NCBI GenBank assembly: GCA_019358835.1
Contig: JAHHIH010000017.1
Span: 1 to 64,000, forward strand
Direction: 5' to 3'
Source of the DNA: Tildeniella torsiva UHER 1998/13D
GTDB taxonomy: Bacteria > Cyanobacteriota > Cyanobacteriia > Phormidesmidales > Phormidesmidaceae
DNA: 64,000 nt
This document shows positions 25,988-34,551 of this stretch, piece by piece (within the stretch, counting starts at the first letter, position 1; every line of letters starts with the position of its first letter). The position numbers and the translations under genes were made by a program. The notes under the pieces were generated by a model. The model worked only from the letters and a program-made list of their open reading frames with translations. It was not told the origin of the DNA and made no database searches.

Positions 25988-27025
25988 ATGGTGAGGCAAA
26001 GCGCAGGCATGGATATTTGGCTATTGGCGGCTCAGCTGGCGTTGGGCAGTGGAGCAACCCCTTTAGGGATGGCGGAGACAGAGGCCCCGCTCCCGTGGAG
26101 CGGCGGCGTCGCCAACGCGGCCCTGCCCTCCCTATCTGACCCAGAACTGTGCTCCACGGCTGTCAACCCTAACGGGGCTGAGGCCTGCCCCGCTCGTGGG
26201 AGCGGTATGGCGACGGCTGCCCCCCAACAGCGGTCTGGGTCGATGGGGGCCGCCGCCCGCTGGCCCAGACCCGAACAGGTGATGACCCCTAGCCGTCGCC
26301 CCACCGTTCCTCAAATAGACCCTGGAGCGCGCCCTGTTACCGGCGCTCAGCTATACCAGTTTCGTGCCGCCGCCCTCCAGGCTGGAGAACTCTATACCCA
26401 GGTGGCTCCGTACCAATACATACATCAGTGGCAGCGGGCGTTTGTCTCCCCTACCCATGGCGATTGGCAAGCGCTGCTGGCGGCAGAGGCCACGGCTATG
26501 GCGCACCGCCAGGGACAGGCCCCGCTGACGGTGATGGTGGGCGATTCGCTGGCGCTGTGGCTACCGGTCAACGAACTGCCCAGTGGCCAGCTGTGGCTGA
26601 ACCAGAGCATCTCGGGAGAAACCACGACCCACATGCTGGGGCGGCTGCACTACTTTGCCGATACCCGGCCCCAAACCATTCACCTGATGGCCGGAATTAA
26701 CGACCTGAAGAATGGGGTACCCGAGGCCCAGGTCATCGACAATCTCTATCAAATGATGGCCCGTCTCAAGCAGCAGCATCCCCAGGCGCGGTTGGTGGTG
26801 TACTCCGTTTTGCCGACGCGGCTGCGGGAGGTGTCAAGCGATCGCATTCAGCGAGTCAACCGGCAGCTGGCTGCCCTGGCCACCCACCAGGGTGCAACCT
26901 ACGTTGACCTATACACCATCTTTAGCGACAGCCAGGGGCTATTGCGGACAGACCTCACCACCGACGGCCTGCACCTGAGTTCCCAGGGCTACACCCTGTG
27001 GCAGGCGGCACTAGCCAGCTATTGA
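25988..27025 (+). CDS. SGNH/GDSL-type hydrolase
   Basis: A 345-residue protein. A hydrophobic stretch near the N-terminus (WLLAAQLALGSGATPLG) may be a signal or anchor; residues 40-115 are low complexity, Pro/Ala-rich. The hydrolase domain is about residues 175-345: block I VMVGDSLALWLP with the Ser, NQSISGETT (Gly block), AGINDLKNG (Asn block) and DGLHLSSQGY with the catalytic Asp and His. All four SGNH blocks are present. It probably cleaves acyl or acetyl esters from a lipid or polysaccharide in the cell envelope. Confidence 0.85.
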   Translation: MVRQSAGMDIWLLAAQLALGSGATPLGMAETEAPLPWSGGVANAALPSLSDPELCSTAVNPNGAEACPARGSGMATAAPQQRSGSMGAAARWPRPEQVMTPSRRPTVPQIDPGARPVTGAQLYQFRAAALQAGELYTQVAPYQYIHQWQRAFVSPTHGDWQALLAAEATAMAHRQGQAPLTVMVGDSLALWLPVNELPSGQLWLNQSISGETTTHMLGRLHYFADTRPQTIHLMAGINDLKNGVPEAQVIDNLYQMMARLKQQHPQARLVVYSVLPTRLREVSSDRIQRVNRQLAALATHQGATYVDLYTIFSDSQGLLRTDLTTDGLHLSSQGYTLWQAALASY

Positions 27026-27141
27026 TTGGCCCCACATTCTAGGGTGGCTAAGGTGAAACGCAGCCAGGACGGGGCATCGTTGTGGGTCGGCGGCACGCCA
27101 TAATAGGATCAACAACTGCCCTCTGCCAGAGCGAATTACCT

Positions 27142-28191
27142 GTGCCTAAGCGAGCTGCCAAACCCAAGCTGGGACGACTGGAAAAACTCGACCCCACCGA
27201 CTATTGGCAAACCCAGGCCGATTTTCAGCAGTGGCTCACCGAGGCAGAAACCCTAGACCTACTCGGTGAAGCGGCGGGGCTGAGCTTAGACCCGCCCGAC
27301 GACGATCCTCTCCCTGAACTCGACTACGCCCTGCTAACCGAGGCCGACAGTGGGGCACTGGTGCTGGTGGCGGCTCACCGGTCGGGGGCTGAGCTGAGCG
27401 ATCTGGGCCAGCTATTGGCTTGGGCCGCTGCCGAGAACGCGGCTACGGTGGTTTGGGTCGCCTCGGATTTTGCTGCGTCAGTGGCACTGACCCTGGATTG
27501 GCTCAACCAGAGCAGCGAGATCACGTTTTTAGGCCTGACGGTTGAGCTGTGGCAAATTGGCCAGACGGCGCTGGCCGCCAACTTTATTTCGGTGTGCGGG
27601 GCTGTGGAAAGCGGCGAGAGCGATCCAGAGGCCGAGGAACTTGAGGAAACCGTCGTGAGTGAGCCGGAGCCGGAACCCCTGACGCCCCTACAGCAGGAGA
27701 ATGTGGAATTTTGGAGCGGGTTGTGCGATCGCATGGATCGCCAGGGCAGCCTGGTGAAACCAGGTTCCCCCACCCCTGAGGTCTCGATGGGCTTTGCGAT
27801 TGCCCGAGCTGGGTTTCGCCTCAACGCCATTCTCGATCGCGACCACGGCAGCCTCTACACCGAGCTGCTGCTCTCGGGCATTGATGCCCAGCCCCACTTT
27901 CACCTGCTAGCCGAGGAGCGCGAGGCCATCGCCGACGAAATGGGCCTGCCCCTGATCTGGGATGGGGCGGGCGACCAGGCCTGCATGATTGCCAGTACCC
28001 TAGCGGCGGTAGATTTGGGCGATCGCGATCGCTGGCCCGAGTATCAGTCCTGGTTTTGTGACTGCCTGGAGCGGTTCTACGAAGCCTTCTTTGACCGCAT
28101 TAAGCGGCTCGATGCCAACGGCTATCAGCCCCTGCCCAAGCGGGCGAGTTTGACGGATACGCTGGTTTTGCCGGCGCGGCCTCGGGGGTAG
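27142..28191 (+). CDS. DUF4268-domain protein, nuclease-like
   Basis: About 349 residues from GTG 27142, starting PKRAAKPKLGRLEKLDPTDYW after the initiator. The N-terminal half (WLTEAETLDLLGEAAGLSL, then ...SGALVLVAAHRSGAELSDLGQLLAWAA) resembles restriction-endonuclease-like folds; the C-terminal half from about residue 195 (QQENVEFWSGLCDRM) is DUF4268. An acidic linker (SGESDPEAEELEETVVSEPEPEP) joins them. A longer frame starts at 27082, but the extra 20 codons lack family sequence. In related proteins this domain pair is attributed to DNA-processing; no partner gene is nearby. Confidence 0.7.
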   Translation: MPKRAAKPKLGRLEKLDPTDYWQTQADFQQWLTEAETLDLLGEAAGLSLDPPDDDPLPELDYALLTEADSGALVLVAAHRSGAELSDLGQLLAWAAAENAATVVWVASDFAASVALTLDWLNQSSEITFLGLTVELWQIGQTALAANFISVCGAVESGESDPEAEELEETVVSEPEPEPLTPLQQENVEFWSGLCDRMDRQGSLVKPGSPTPEVSMGFAIARAGFRLNAILDRDHGSLYTELLLSGIDAQPHFHLLAEEREAIADEMGLPLIWDGAGDQACMIASTLAAVDLGDRDRWPEYQSWFCDCLERFYEAFFDRIKRLDANGYQPLPKRASLTDTLVLPARPRG

Positions 28192-28195
28192 AAGA

Positions 28196-28232
28196 GTGGA
28201 TGGGTGAGTGAGTGGATGGGTGGGTGGGTAGC
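28196..28232. repeat. GTGAGTGGATGG-type short repeat
   Basis: Tandem tetra/hepta units (ggatgggtgagtgagtggatgggtgggtgggta) between the DUF4268 gene and the ychJ-like gene. The same type recurs at 32738-32817 and 34404-34483, where both arms of a hairpin are present; here only the G-rich arm is seen. Confidence 0.55.
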
Positions 28233-28234
28233 GC

Positions 28235-28711
28235 ATGGGGATAGGGGCTGCGGAGCGGTGTCCTTGCGGCAGTGGGGACTTTGGGAATTGTTGTCAGCCG
28301 TATCTATTGGGTGATGCCAATGCGCCGACGGCAGAGGTGCTGATGCGATCGCGCTATACGGCCTACCACCAGGGCAACATCGACTATCTGATCGCTACCC
28401 ACCACCCGACCCAGCGGTATGGAGGGCAGCGGGCGGCGATCGCGCAAAGCGTGGCGACTACCACCTGGCTGGGGCTGCGGGTAATAACGACCGAGGCCGG
28501 ACAGGCGGCTGACAACAAAGGCGTTGTCGAGTTTATTGCCTACCACCAAGATCCTAAACCGGGTCAAGTGCATGAGCGATCGCGCTTTGTGCGGCAAAAA
28601 GACCGCTGGTTTTATATGGATGGCGATGCGCTGCCCCCGGTGGAGCCCAAGCGCAGCGATCCCTGTTGGTGCGGCAGCGGCCAAAAGTACAAAGCCTGCC
28701 ACGGTCGCTGA
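28235..28711 (+). CDS. YchJ/UPF0225-family SEC-C protein
   Basis: A 158-residue protein with two zinc-binding SEC-C-like motifs, CPCGSGDFGNCCQPYL at the N-terminus and CWCGSGQKYKACHGR at the C-terminus, around a NTF2-like middle (MRSRYTAYHQGNIDYLIATHHPTQR). This is the standard YchJ arrangement; the molecular role is not established. The ATG at 28235 is preceded by the G-rich repeat and has no strong Shine-Dalgarno. It ends 107 bp before the acyltransferase. Confidence 0.85.
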   Translation: MGIGAAERCPCGSGDFGNCCQPYLLGDANAPTAEVLMRSRYTAYHQGNIDYLIATHHPTQRYGGQRAAIAQSVATTTWLGLRVITTEAGQAADNKGVVEFIAYHQDPKPGQVHERSRFVRQKDRWFYMDGDALPPVEPKRSDPCWCGSGQKYKACHGR

Positions 28712-28818
28712 GGAAACTTGAAGAATTACCGGCAACTTTAGCCATCCTCGGCGGCGGCAATTCATACTCATGGCAATTCTGTCCTGGGGCTTTGTCAGGA
28801 CGCACCTAGGCCACTGCC

Positions 28819-29754
28819 ATGACCGACACCCTCCAGCCCGCTGAGCTGACCGCTGCATCGACGCCATTGACGCCAGAAGCCATCGCTCGGGTGCGTGAGG
28901 GGGTAGCCACATCGCAAAATTCAGCAGTGCGCCAGTGCATTGAGCTGGATCTGGCTGAGCTGAGCGCGATCGCCCAGGGCACCGCTGACCGGCGAGTCAG
29001 CGGCCCCGTGCGTCGCTGGCTGATGCGGCGCTTTATCAAAGCCTGCTTTCAGGTACGCATCGAGAATCCAGAGCATATTCCCACCGAACCCAACGTGCTC
29101 ACTGCCAACCATCTCAGCCATTTAGACCCGTTTCTGCTGCTGGCCTTTTGCCCTCCCACCCCCTATTACTACATTCTGGGTGATGCCCGCACCCTCTACA
29201 ACAAACGCTGGAAGCGCTGGCTGATCGGCTGGGCCGGAGGCGTCATCCCCCTAGAGCGCTGGTGGAAAGAAGAAATGGCCGTCATGGCCGCCGCAGACAG
29301 TGGGCAGTATGACCTAAAACCGCTGGCAGCCGAAATTCGCGCTCACGTGCCCAACGGCAGCTCCATTCAGCAGATGCGGCAGATCGACCAGGCGGTGCAG
29401 GCTCTGCTCGCCCGAGGCGACGGCATTATGCTGTTTCCCGAAGGTCGCCTGGGAGAGCGGGAAGGACATATGCATTCCCTTCGGCGCGGTACCGTGCTCT
29501 ACGCCATGCGCTCTGGAGTCCCCATCTACCCGGTGGCGATTATCGGCACCAAAATCCTCTACTTTCGCAAACAAATTACCCTGAGGTTTGGCCCGGCAGT
29601 TCATGTGCCCCATCAACCTCGACCCAAGCGAGTGGCCATTGACGCCGCCCTAGACGAACTAGAGACAGCCTTTCAAGCCTTGTTGCCAGCTCACTACCAA
29701 GAGCCAGTGGGGCCGCAGCCGCTGCGCCACTGGCTTAATCGCCTATTCTGGTAA
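28819..29754 (+). CDS. 1-acylglycerol-3-phosphate acyltransferase family (PlsC-like)
   Basis: A 311-residue acyltransferase of the PlsC type, transferring an acyl group to lysophosphatidate or a related acceptor at the membrane. The HX4D box is NHLSHLDPF (residues about 95-103), and the FPEGRLGEREG and VYPVAIIGTK blocks follow. The first 60 residues are extra relative to the shortest family members. A terminator follows at 29831-29860. Confidence 0.88.
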   Translation: MTDTLQPAELTAASTPLTPEAIARVREGVATSQNSAVRQCIELDLAELSAIAQGTADRRVSGPVRRWLMRRFIKACFQVRIENPEHIPTEPNVLTANHLSHLDPFLLLAFCPPTPYYYILGDARTLYNKRWKRWLIGWAGGVIPLERWWKEEMAVMAAADSGQYDLKPLAAEIRAHVPNGSSIQQMRQIDQAVQALLARGDGIMLFPEGRLGEREGHMHSLRRGTVLYAMRSGVPIYPVAIIGTKILYFRKQITLRFGPAVHVPHQPRPKRVAIDAALDELETAFQALLPAHYQEPVGPQPLRHWLNRLFW

Positions 29755-29830
29755 GCGACTCAGCCGCTTTGCCGGGCAGTAATATAAAAAACGAATTTTG
29801 TAGGTGCCGCTGCAGCCCTTGGGGCGATCG

Positions 29831-29860
29831 CCCTGGGGAATTATCATTAATTCCCCAGGG
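29831..29860 (+). terminator. Hairpin terminator after plsC-like gene
   Basis: Stem CCCTGGGGAATTA/TAATTCCCCAGGG (13 bp, four-base loop), followed by TTTGTCACG. It begins 77 bases after the acyltransferase stop. The T-run is short, so moderate strength. Confidence 0.55.
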
Positions 29861-29947
29861 TTTGTCACGAATTTTGCCTGCAAGCCTGCGGGGTAGCCTG
29901 TAGGGCAGCTTTAATCTGCTCTGCCACAATCTGCATGAGTCTTGGGA

Positions 29948-30019
<72 letters not shown>

Positions 30020-30032
30020 AAGTTGTCGTGGA

Positions 30033-30114
30033 TGGGCCGGGCTGGATTTGAACCAGCGTAGGCGTAGCCAGCGGATTTACAGTCCGCCCCCATTAACCAC
30101 TCGGGCACCGACCC
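30033..30114 (-). tRNA. trnY: tRNA-Tyr(GTA)
   Basis: An 82-base class-II tRNA with a long variable arm: acceptor GGGTCGG/CCGGCCC, anticodon stem GCGGA/TCCGC around CTGTAAA giving GTA, variable arm TGGCTACGCC, and T-arm CTGGTTCAAATCCAG. CCA is not encoded. It is followed by tRNA-Thr after 13 bases. Confidence 0.95.
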
Positions 30115-30202
30115 GCTCTATCCACGATTTATAATCCTAGCATGGTAAGGGAATTACTTTTGGGCAACTTAAAAAAGTTCTGCTTGTTTTTTGCCGAGTA
30201 GG

Positions 30203-30583
30203 TTATTGGGCATAGACAAACCAGGCCAAAACCCAGCCCAGCAATAGCCCCAGCCCACCAAACCGCACCGCCTGCCAGAACGGTTCTTGGAGATGCTGCC
30301 ACGATACAACTCGGCTGGCCAGCTCCATCTCAAAGCTATCGGCGGCTTCCTGTAAACGCATCACCTCCTGGGCCGAATGCTGAGCATCCTCCTCCGCACC
30401 GTTTGCTTGAATCTGCTGGAGCTGTAGCAAATTCGAGACGCCGACCCTAAGCTGGTGTAGGCGTGCTTCTAGCCCCTCTAGCTGGTGCATCAGCTCAGCC
30501 AGAGAACGGGGGGCATCGTCGGCGGTACCGCCTAGGGCGCCTCTCTGACTGTGGTATCGCTTTTGCCGGTGGCCTGGGTTCAT
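30203..30583 (-). CDS. Coiled-coil protein with C-terminal membrane helix
   Basis: A 126-residue protein: a basic start (MNPGHRQKRYHSQRG), a heptad-like coiled coil at about residues 28-100 (LAELMHQLEGLEARLHQL, then QHSAQEVMRLQEA), and a C-terminal transmembrane segment (FGGLGLLLGWVLAWFVY) at about 108-124. This looks like a tail-anchored cytosolic protein. The layout is seen in cyanobacterial conserved hypothetical proteins, but I know no function. It is divergent from the 30671 gene with 87 bp between starts. Confidence 0.65.
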   Translation of the reverse strand: MNPGHRQKRYHSQRGALGGTADDAPRSLAELMHQLEGLEARLHQLRVGVSNLLQLQQIQANGAEEDAQHSAQEVMRLQEAADSFEMELASRVVSWQHLQEPFWQAVRFGGLGLLLGWVLAWFVYAQ

Positions 30584-30670
30584 GGTGCAAAATAGAGGAA
30601 GGTGTCTGCCCTAGCGGAGTTGCCGAGGCAGGGTATATCTTCTAGTTAACCCCAACTGGTTTCAGTAACT

Positions 30671-30982
30671 ATGGCTTTTTCGTTTGATCCGTCGATGACA
30701 CCTCAGGCGATCGCCAGGGCAGCTAAACCTGCCGCCGATCTGAGCGACCTGGAACTGGCTCAAATCCTGGCGGAGCGTTTAGCCGTCAAGCCCGCTGATT
30801 GGCACCGTCTCAACCGCGATCGCCGGGTGCGCGCTAGGGAACAACTGGCGGCGGCGCTAGTGTTTTTGCTCAAGCAAAATTCTGAGGAAGCCCTGGTGCG
30901 GGTCGAGCAGGCGGCTGGCTGGCTGAACCGCAGTCTGCAAGCGCCTCCTTGCCCCACCCACGGCGATCGCAAGACCCCCTGA
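30671..30982 (+). CDS. Conserved small cyanobacterial protein (DUF6439-like)
   Basis: A 103-residue helical protein: MAFSFDPSMTPQAIARAAKPAADLSDLELAQILAERL, then WHRLNRDRRVRAREQLAAALVFLL and EALVRVEQAAGWLNRSL. It resembles a small conserved cyanobacterial family (I believe DUF6439). There is no catalytic motif. The last 12 residues (PCPTHGDRKTP) are probably disordered. Confidence 0.62.
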   Translation: MAFSFDPSMTPQAIARAAKPAADLSDLELAQILAERLAVKPADWHRLNRDRRVRAREQLAAALVFLLKQNSEEALVRVEQAAGWLNRSLQAPPCPTHGDRKTP

Positions 30983-31064
30983 GCTAGTCATAGGAATTCT
31001 CCCCACAAGAATGAGTTCAGCCTCAACCAGCTTGAACAGATGGCCCCAGCGATTAACAGGCCAA

Positions 31065-31514
31065 TCAGCGAATAAGTGGTAGCCTGCGGGGCTGCCGCAC
31101 GACCTTGCCTAGATGCAGCTCACAGCCTCCGTTGTACCAGGTCACCTGGTCAAATATTTGGTAAAGAATATAAAGACCTCTACCGCATTCCCCAGGGTGA
31201 GAGGAGCAGTCGCCGCTATCGGTTTCGTCGCACCCGCAGGGATGGCTAAAGCCACCTCCCTGGTCTGTGATGACCCACCATAGGTGAGAGGCCGATGCCG
31301 TGTACTTAACAGAAATGCACTTAGCTGGGTCAAGACGATTGCCGTGTTTGGCAGCATTTACAAGAGCTTCTTGTAGCCCTAATCGCACCTCGGCTTGCCA
31401 TGTTGTTGGCACATTTCTCAGCAGAAGTTCTAGAACAGGCTGCAAGTATAGGGTGGACACGAAACTCAGGGTGTCCCACTTTTGCTGCTGTGCAGATGGA
31501 GAAGTTGCTATCAC
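31065..31514 (-). CDS. Anti-sigma regulatory factor (RsbW-like kinase)
   Basis: A 149-residue GHKL ATPase-fold protein. The N box is LQEALVNAAKHGNRLD and the G box WWVITDQGGGF, followed by a G2 segment GRGLYILYQIFD. Such proteins bind sigma factors or phosphorylate anti-anti-sigma proteins, controlling stress regulons. A Cys/Asp-rich insert (GCDETDSGDCSSHPGECG) between the G boxes is unusual and could bind a metal. No STAS or sigma gene is adjacent. Confidence 0.82.
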   Translation of the reverse strand: MIATSPSAQQQKWDTLSFVSTLYLQPVLELLLRNVPTTWQAEVRLGLQEALVNAAKHGNRLDPAKCISVKYTASASHLWWVITDQGGGFSHPCGCDETDSGDCSSHPGECGRGLYILYQIFDQVTWYNGGCELHLGKVVRQPRRLPLIR

Positions 31515-32005
31515 TCAGGCCATCTCCAATGTCTTGAGTTGAATGATGGTTTGGGACTCTAACTTTTCGGCCAGAGATTAACCAGTAAAAACGAATGGTA
31601 ACGACTGATAAAATATTTGTATTTTTTATGGCTTGCTTAGGGATGGCTTTTGTGCATATCCCTTAACAACGCTTTCCCTACATAAAGCCTAATCCCAAAC
31701 AGTATTTGGGCTAGAAACTTCGGGGGATGAAATTGCTGTGGGCGGAGCAATACGACCACTACTTAACTATAGCAAACTTTGCCGGGGCTTCGTCAATGGC
31801 CGGTACATTGTGGGTCAATTCCCTATTTCAGAGCCCTTTTATCTGCATAGGCGCTGGTTTGGGCTGATCTAACGTTTGCCACAACAAGCACAACGCTATC
31901 TACGCTAAACGCGATCTTGCGGCGGGGAAACGCATCCTGAAGGAGAGGTTGCGTAATATTAAGCCGGTTAATATTGGTCAGCTCATCTGGACAAAGGCCA
32001 TATTG
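31515..32005. other. Intergenic region
   Basis: About 490 bases without a gene I can support, between two minus-strand genes. The left part is AT-rich (TAAAATATTTGTATTTTTTATGG near 31610-31632) and would be a natural promoter area for the anti-sigma gene. A 23-codon plus-strand frame with hydrophobic content occurs near 31593-31666, too short to call. Confidence 0.4.
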
Positions 32006-32668
32006 CTAAAGGCCTAGGTGCTGTCGAGCAGTGCCAGCGACAATGTCAGAGTCATCGTGGGTGAGCTGTTGCAGGGCCGCCTCAGCGTCTGGCCCAGAGA
32101 ACTGCGCTAGGGACTGCACCAAACGATGGCGCACCTGCCAATCGGGATGAGTGGTGTAGTTGAGCAGCAAGGGTAGGGCGCGGCGATCGCCCAGTTCACC
32201 CAGGGCACCAATGGCGGCCGTGGCAATCAGCTCGTTATCTGAGGTGAGGGCTTCTTGCAAAAGGTCAAAGGCCTGGGGTTCACCCAGCTCGCCCAGAGCT
32301 GCCACAATGCTAAATTTCACCAGCCACTCGTCGGTGCTGTGGTAGAGCGCGGCCAGTTCGGGGTAGGCACTTTTGAGTTTGAGCCCGCCAATGGTGTCGG
32401 CGGCGGCGGCCTGGACATCGGGGTCAGGGTCTTCGGTGAGCGATCGCCGCAGCAACGGCTCTACGGTAGCTATATCCTGCTGCCCCAAACTGGCGATTTG
32501 GCTAATGGCGGCATAGCGAACTCGGGCGTTGCCATCGTTAGCGGCCAGTTGCACTAGCTCAAAGGCAGCGGCGGAGTCTAATTCACGCATTTGGTTGACC
32601 GCCCGCAGCCGATCCCCGTAGTCGTCAGAGTGGAGCAGTTCTCGAACCGAATCTGGGGTAATAGCCAT
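32006..32668 (-). CDS. nblB: HEAT-repeat protein, NblB-like
   Basis: A 220-residue protein made of about six HEAT/PBS-lyase repeats (units such as AAISQIASLG, ADTIGGLKLK, VAALGELGEP, IGALGELGDRRALPLLL). The start AITPDSVRELLHSDDYGDRLRAVNQMRELD and overall length match NblB, which takes part in phycobilisome disassembly and chromophore removal under nutrient stress. The paralogous CpcE/F lyases are longer. No phycobilisome genes are nearby, so the assignment rests on sequence. A CBS protein lies upstream on the same strand, separated by a hairpin repeat. Confidence 0.72.
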   Translation of the reverse strand: MAITPDSVRELLHSDDYGDRLRAVNQMRELDSAAAFELVQLAANDGNARVRYAAISQIASLGQQDIATVEPLLRRSLTEDPDPDVQAAAADTIGGLKLKSAYPELAALYHSTDEWLVKFSIVAALGELGEPQAFDLLQEALTSDNELIATAAIGALGELGDRRALPLLLNYTTHPDWQVRHRLVQSLAQFSGPDAEAALQQLTHDDSDIVAGTARQHLGL

Positions 32669-32737
32669 TTTGTAGAGATAAATACAAATTTGCTTTCTCT
32701 ACTATCGGCCATTTTGGGGATCAGCGATAGGGATATG

Positions 32738-32817
32738 TGGGGAGTAAGTGGGTGGATGAGTAGGTGGGTAGATGGATATTAACTCACCCACTCATCCACT
32801 CACCTACTCACTCACCC
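32738..32817. repeat. GTGAGTGGATGG-type hairpin repeat
   Basis: A G/T-rich arm (32738-32774, ggagtaagtgggtggatgag...) faces a C/A-rich arm (32781-32817, ctcacccactcatccactcac...), giving an imperfect hairpin. It touches the stop codon of the CBS gene and may act as its 3' end. Related copies are at 28196-28232 and 34404-34483. Confidence 0.65.
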
Positions 32818-33281
32818 TAAGCGTAGCTATTCGCCATTTCGCGGACAATATCGCCTCGCGTGAGAATGCCGACCACCTGTTGGTCACCATCCACAACGGG
32901 CAGACGGCGCACCTGCTTGTCGTGCATCAGGTGGGCGGCTTCGCGGAGAGATTTGTCGGGGGCAATGGTGACGACGTGATCGGTCATGACGTCTTTGACC
33001 AGTTGGCCGAGGGCTTTGTGGAGTTCTTGGTTGTACTGGGTAGGGTTCTTCAGATAAATCACGCTGTCGAGCAGCATGATATAAGCGGGCATATCGACCC
33101 CGGTAGTTTGCCACATCAGGTCAGACTCTGACAAAATGCCGACTAGATGATTGTCTGCATTGATCACCGGCAGCCCGCCCACATGGTTGTCGGCCATCAG
33201 CTGAATGGCATCCTTCAGCACGGTGTCGGGGGCTACCGAGATCGGGTTTGAGGTCATTACATCCGCGACGGTTTTGGCCAT
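32817..33281 (-). CDS. CBS-domain protein
   Basis: A 154-residue protein made of two CBS domains (MAKTVADVMTSNPISVAPDTVLKDAIQLM... and VKDVMTDHVVTIAPDKSLREAAHLM...), which together bind an adenine nucleotide. An insert of about 25 residues (MWQTTGVDMPAYIMLLDSVI) between them is typical of cyanobacterial homologues. It is a stand-alone regulator whose target is unknown. The 3' end runs into a hairpin repeat, and nblB-like lies downstream. Confidence 0.88.
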   Translation of the reverse strand: MAKTVADVMTSNPISVAPDTVLKDAIQLMADNHVGGLPVINADNHLVGILSESDLMWQTTGVDMPAYIMLLDSVIYLKNPTQYNQELHKALGQLVKDVMTDHVVTIAPDKSLREAAHLMHDKQVRRLPVVDGDQQVVGILTRGDIVREMANSYA

Positions 33282-33359
33282 AGGTTAATTCGATAGGGGT
33301 TTGATGGGTTAGCTGGCTGATTTCATTCTAGAAAAGGTTCACAGCCAACCGTGGGGCTG

Positions 33360-34394
33360 TCACAGGTCGTTACAGTAGTGCTCTAGAATGTCGGTGCAGT
33401 GGGCGATCGCCCCTAAATGCGCGATCTCATAGCCGTGGGTGTTGTGGGTGGGGAAGCTGAGGCAGGCGGCCCGCGACACATGGCCAAACTTCATAGCGAT
33501 CGAGGCATCGCTGCCAAAACCGCTAATCACCGCCATTTGAATGGGCAGATCGTGGGCGGTTGCAGCCCGGCGCAATTCTGCGTTTAGGCCTTCATCGTAG
33601 AGGCCGTAGCCATCCTGACTCAGCAGCACCGGCACCTCGCCCGGCTGAATGGAATACTCCGCTGCCAGAGGGCAAATCTCTAGGGCAATCAACGCTTCTA
33701 GTCGGTGGCGCTGGGAGAAATACAGAGCGCCGATCGCCCCCACTTCTTCCTTAGCAGAAGCCACCAGATAGACGGTCAAAGGCGGCTCCTTCAGCCGCTC
33801 GGCTAGCCTCAGCAAAATCGCCAGAGAGGCCTTGTTGTCGAGGGTGTAGCTGGCGATATAGTCGCCCATGCGAAAGGGCTGTTTGCGGTGCTTGCCCACC
33901 ACTACCCTGGTGCCGGGGCGAATGCCAGCGGCAGCGAGTTCTTGGGGCGATCGCTTGGTTTCAACCCAGGCCGTTTCCCAGGTGACGGGCTTGCTCTCCT
34001 GCTGCAATTTCTGGGGCGACTCGTGGGAAACATGGCGCGAACCAAAGCTCAAAATGCCACTAATGGTCTGATGATCCCCGAGTAGATCCATCACACCTTC
34101 GCCATAGACCCAAGGGAACGAGCCGCCTAGCTTGCGTACCGATACCCGACCGTCGGCGTAGATGCTTTTGACTAGGGTGCCAATCTCGTCCTTGTGGGCG
34201 GTGATGGCGATCGCTCGGCTATCGTCGCGCCCTGGGATCTTGGCGATCACGTTGTCGGCCTCATCCCGCCAGTGCTCTACCCCTAGACGCGCTAGATCAG
34301 CCATTAAATGCTGATTGATTTCATCCTCCGCACCGCTGGGCGAATGGCACATGACGAGGTCTGAAATTTTCGTAAATAGAGCGTCGTAGGGCAT
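33360..34394 (-). CDS. M42-family metallopeptidase
   Basis: 344 residues from the ATG at 34394 (MPYDALFTKISDLVMCHSPSGAEDEIN). A dinuclear-metal aminopeptidase of the glutamyl aminopeptidase/FrvX group: metal ligands include the His of AITAHKDEIG, the Asp of SYTLDNKASL, the catalytic Glu pair SAKEEVGAIG, the Asp/Glu of ALEICP and the final His of FPTHNTHGYE. All are present. The upstream 27 codons of the frame lie in a repeat and are rejected. The enzyme probably trims peptides in the cytosol as a large oligomer. Confidence 0.88.
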   Translation of the reverse strand: MPYDALFTKISDLVMCHSPSGAEDEINQHLMADLARLGVEHWRDEADNVIAKIPGRDDSRAIAITAHKDEIGTLVKSIYADGRVSVRKLGGSFPWVYGEGVMDLLGDHQTISGILSFGSRHVSHESPQKLQQESKPVTWETAWVETKRSPQELAAAGIRPGTRVVVGKHRKQPFRMGDYIASYTLDNKASLAILLRLAERLKEPPLTVYLVASAKEEVGAIGALYFSQRHRLEALIALEICPLAAEYSIQPGEVPVLLSQDGYGLYDEGLNAELRRAATAHDLPIQMAVISGFGSDASIAMKFGHVSRAACLSFPTHNTHGYEIAHLGAIAHCTDILEHYCNDL

Positions 34395-34403
34395 GGGGTA
34401 GTT

Positions 34404-34483
34404 GAGTAAGTGGGTAGGTGAGTAGGTGAGTGTTGCTGCCTCTATTTTCACACCCACACACCTACTCACCCGCACCCACCCAC
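34404..34483. repeat. GTGAGTGGATGG-type hairpin repeat
   Basis: Left arm gagtaagtgggtaggtgagt (34404-34432) and right arm cacccacacacctactcacc (34451-34483) pair imperfectly across an 18-base AT-rich loop. It sits directly before the M42 peptidase start and belongs to the same family as 32738-32817. Confidence 0.6.
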
Positions 34484-34551
34484 ATCTCCCTCCCCGTTAG
34501 CCAATCCGTTCTCGTGGGCTGACTATAAACAGAAAAGTTCTCTTAAAGCTT

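Noticed and set aside
31593-31666. 23-codon hydrophobic frame that could be a small membrane peptide
   Set aside because: It is too short, lacks a ribosome-binding site and matches none of the small photosynthetic subunits I know.
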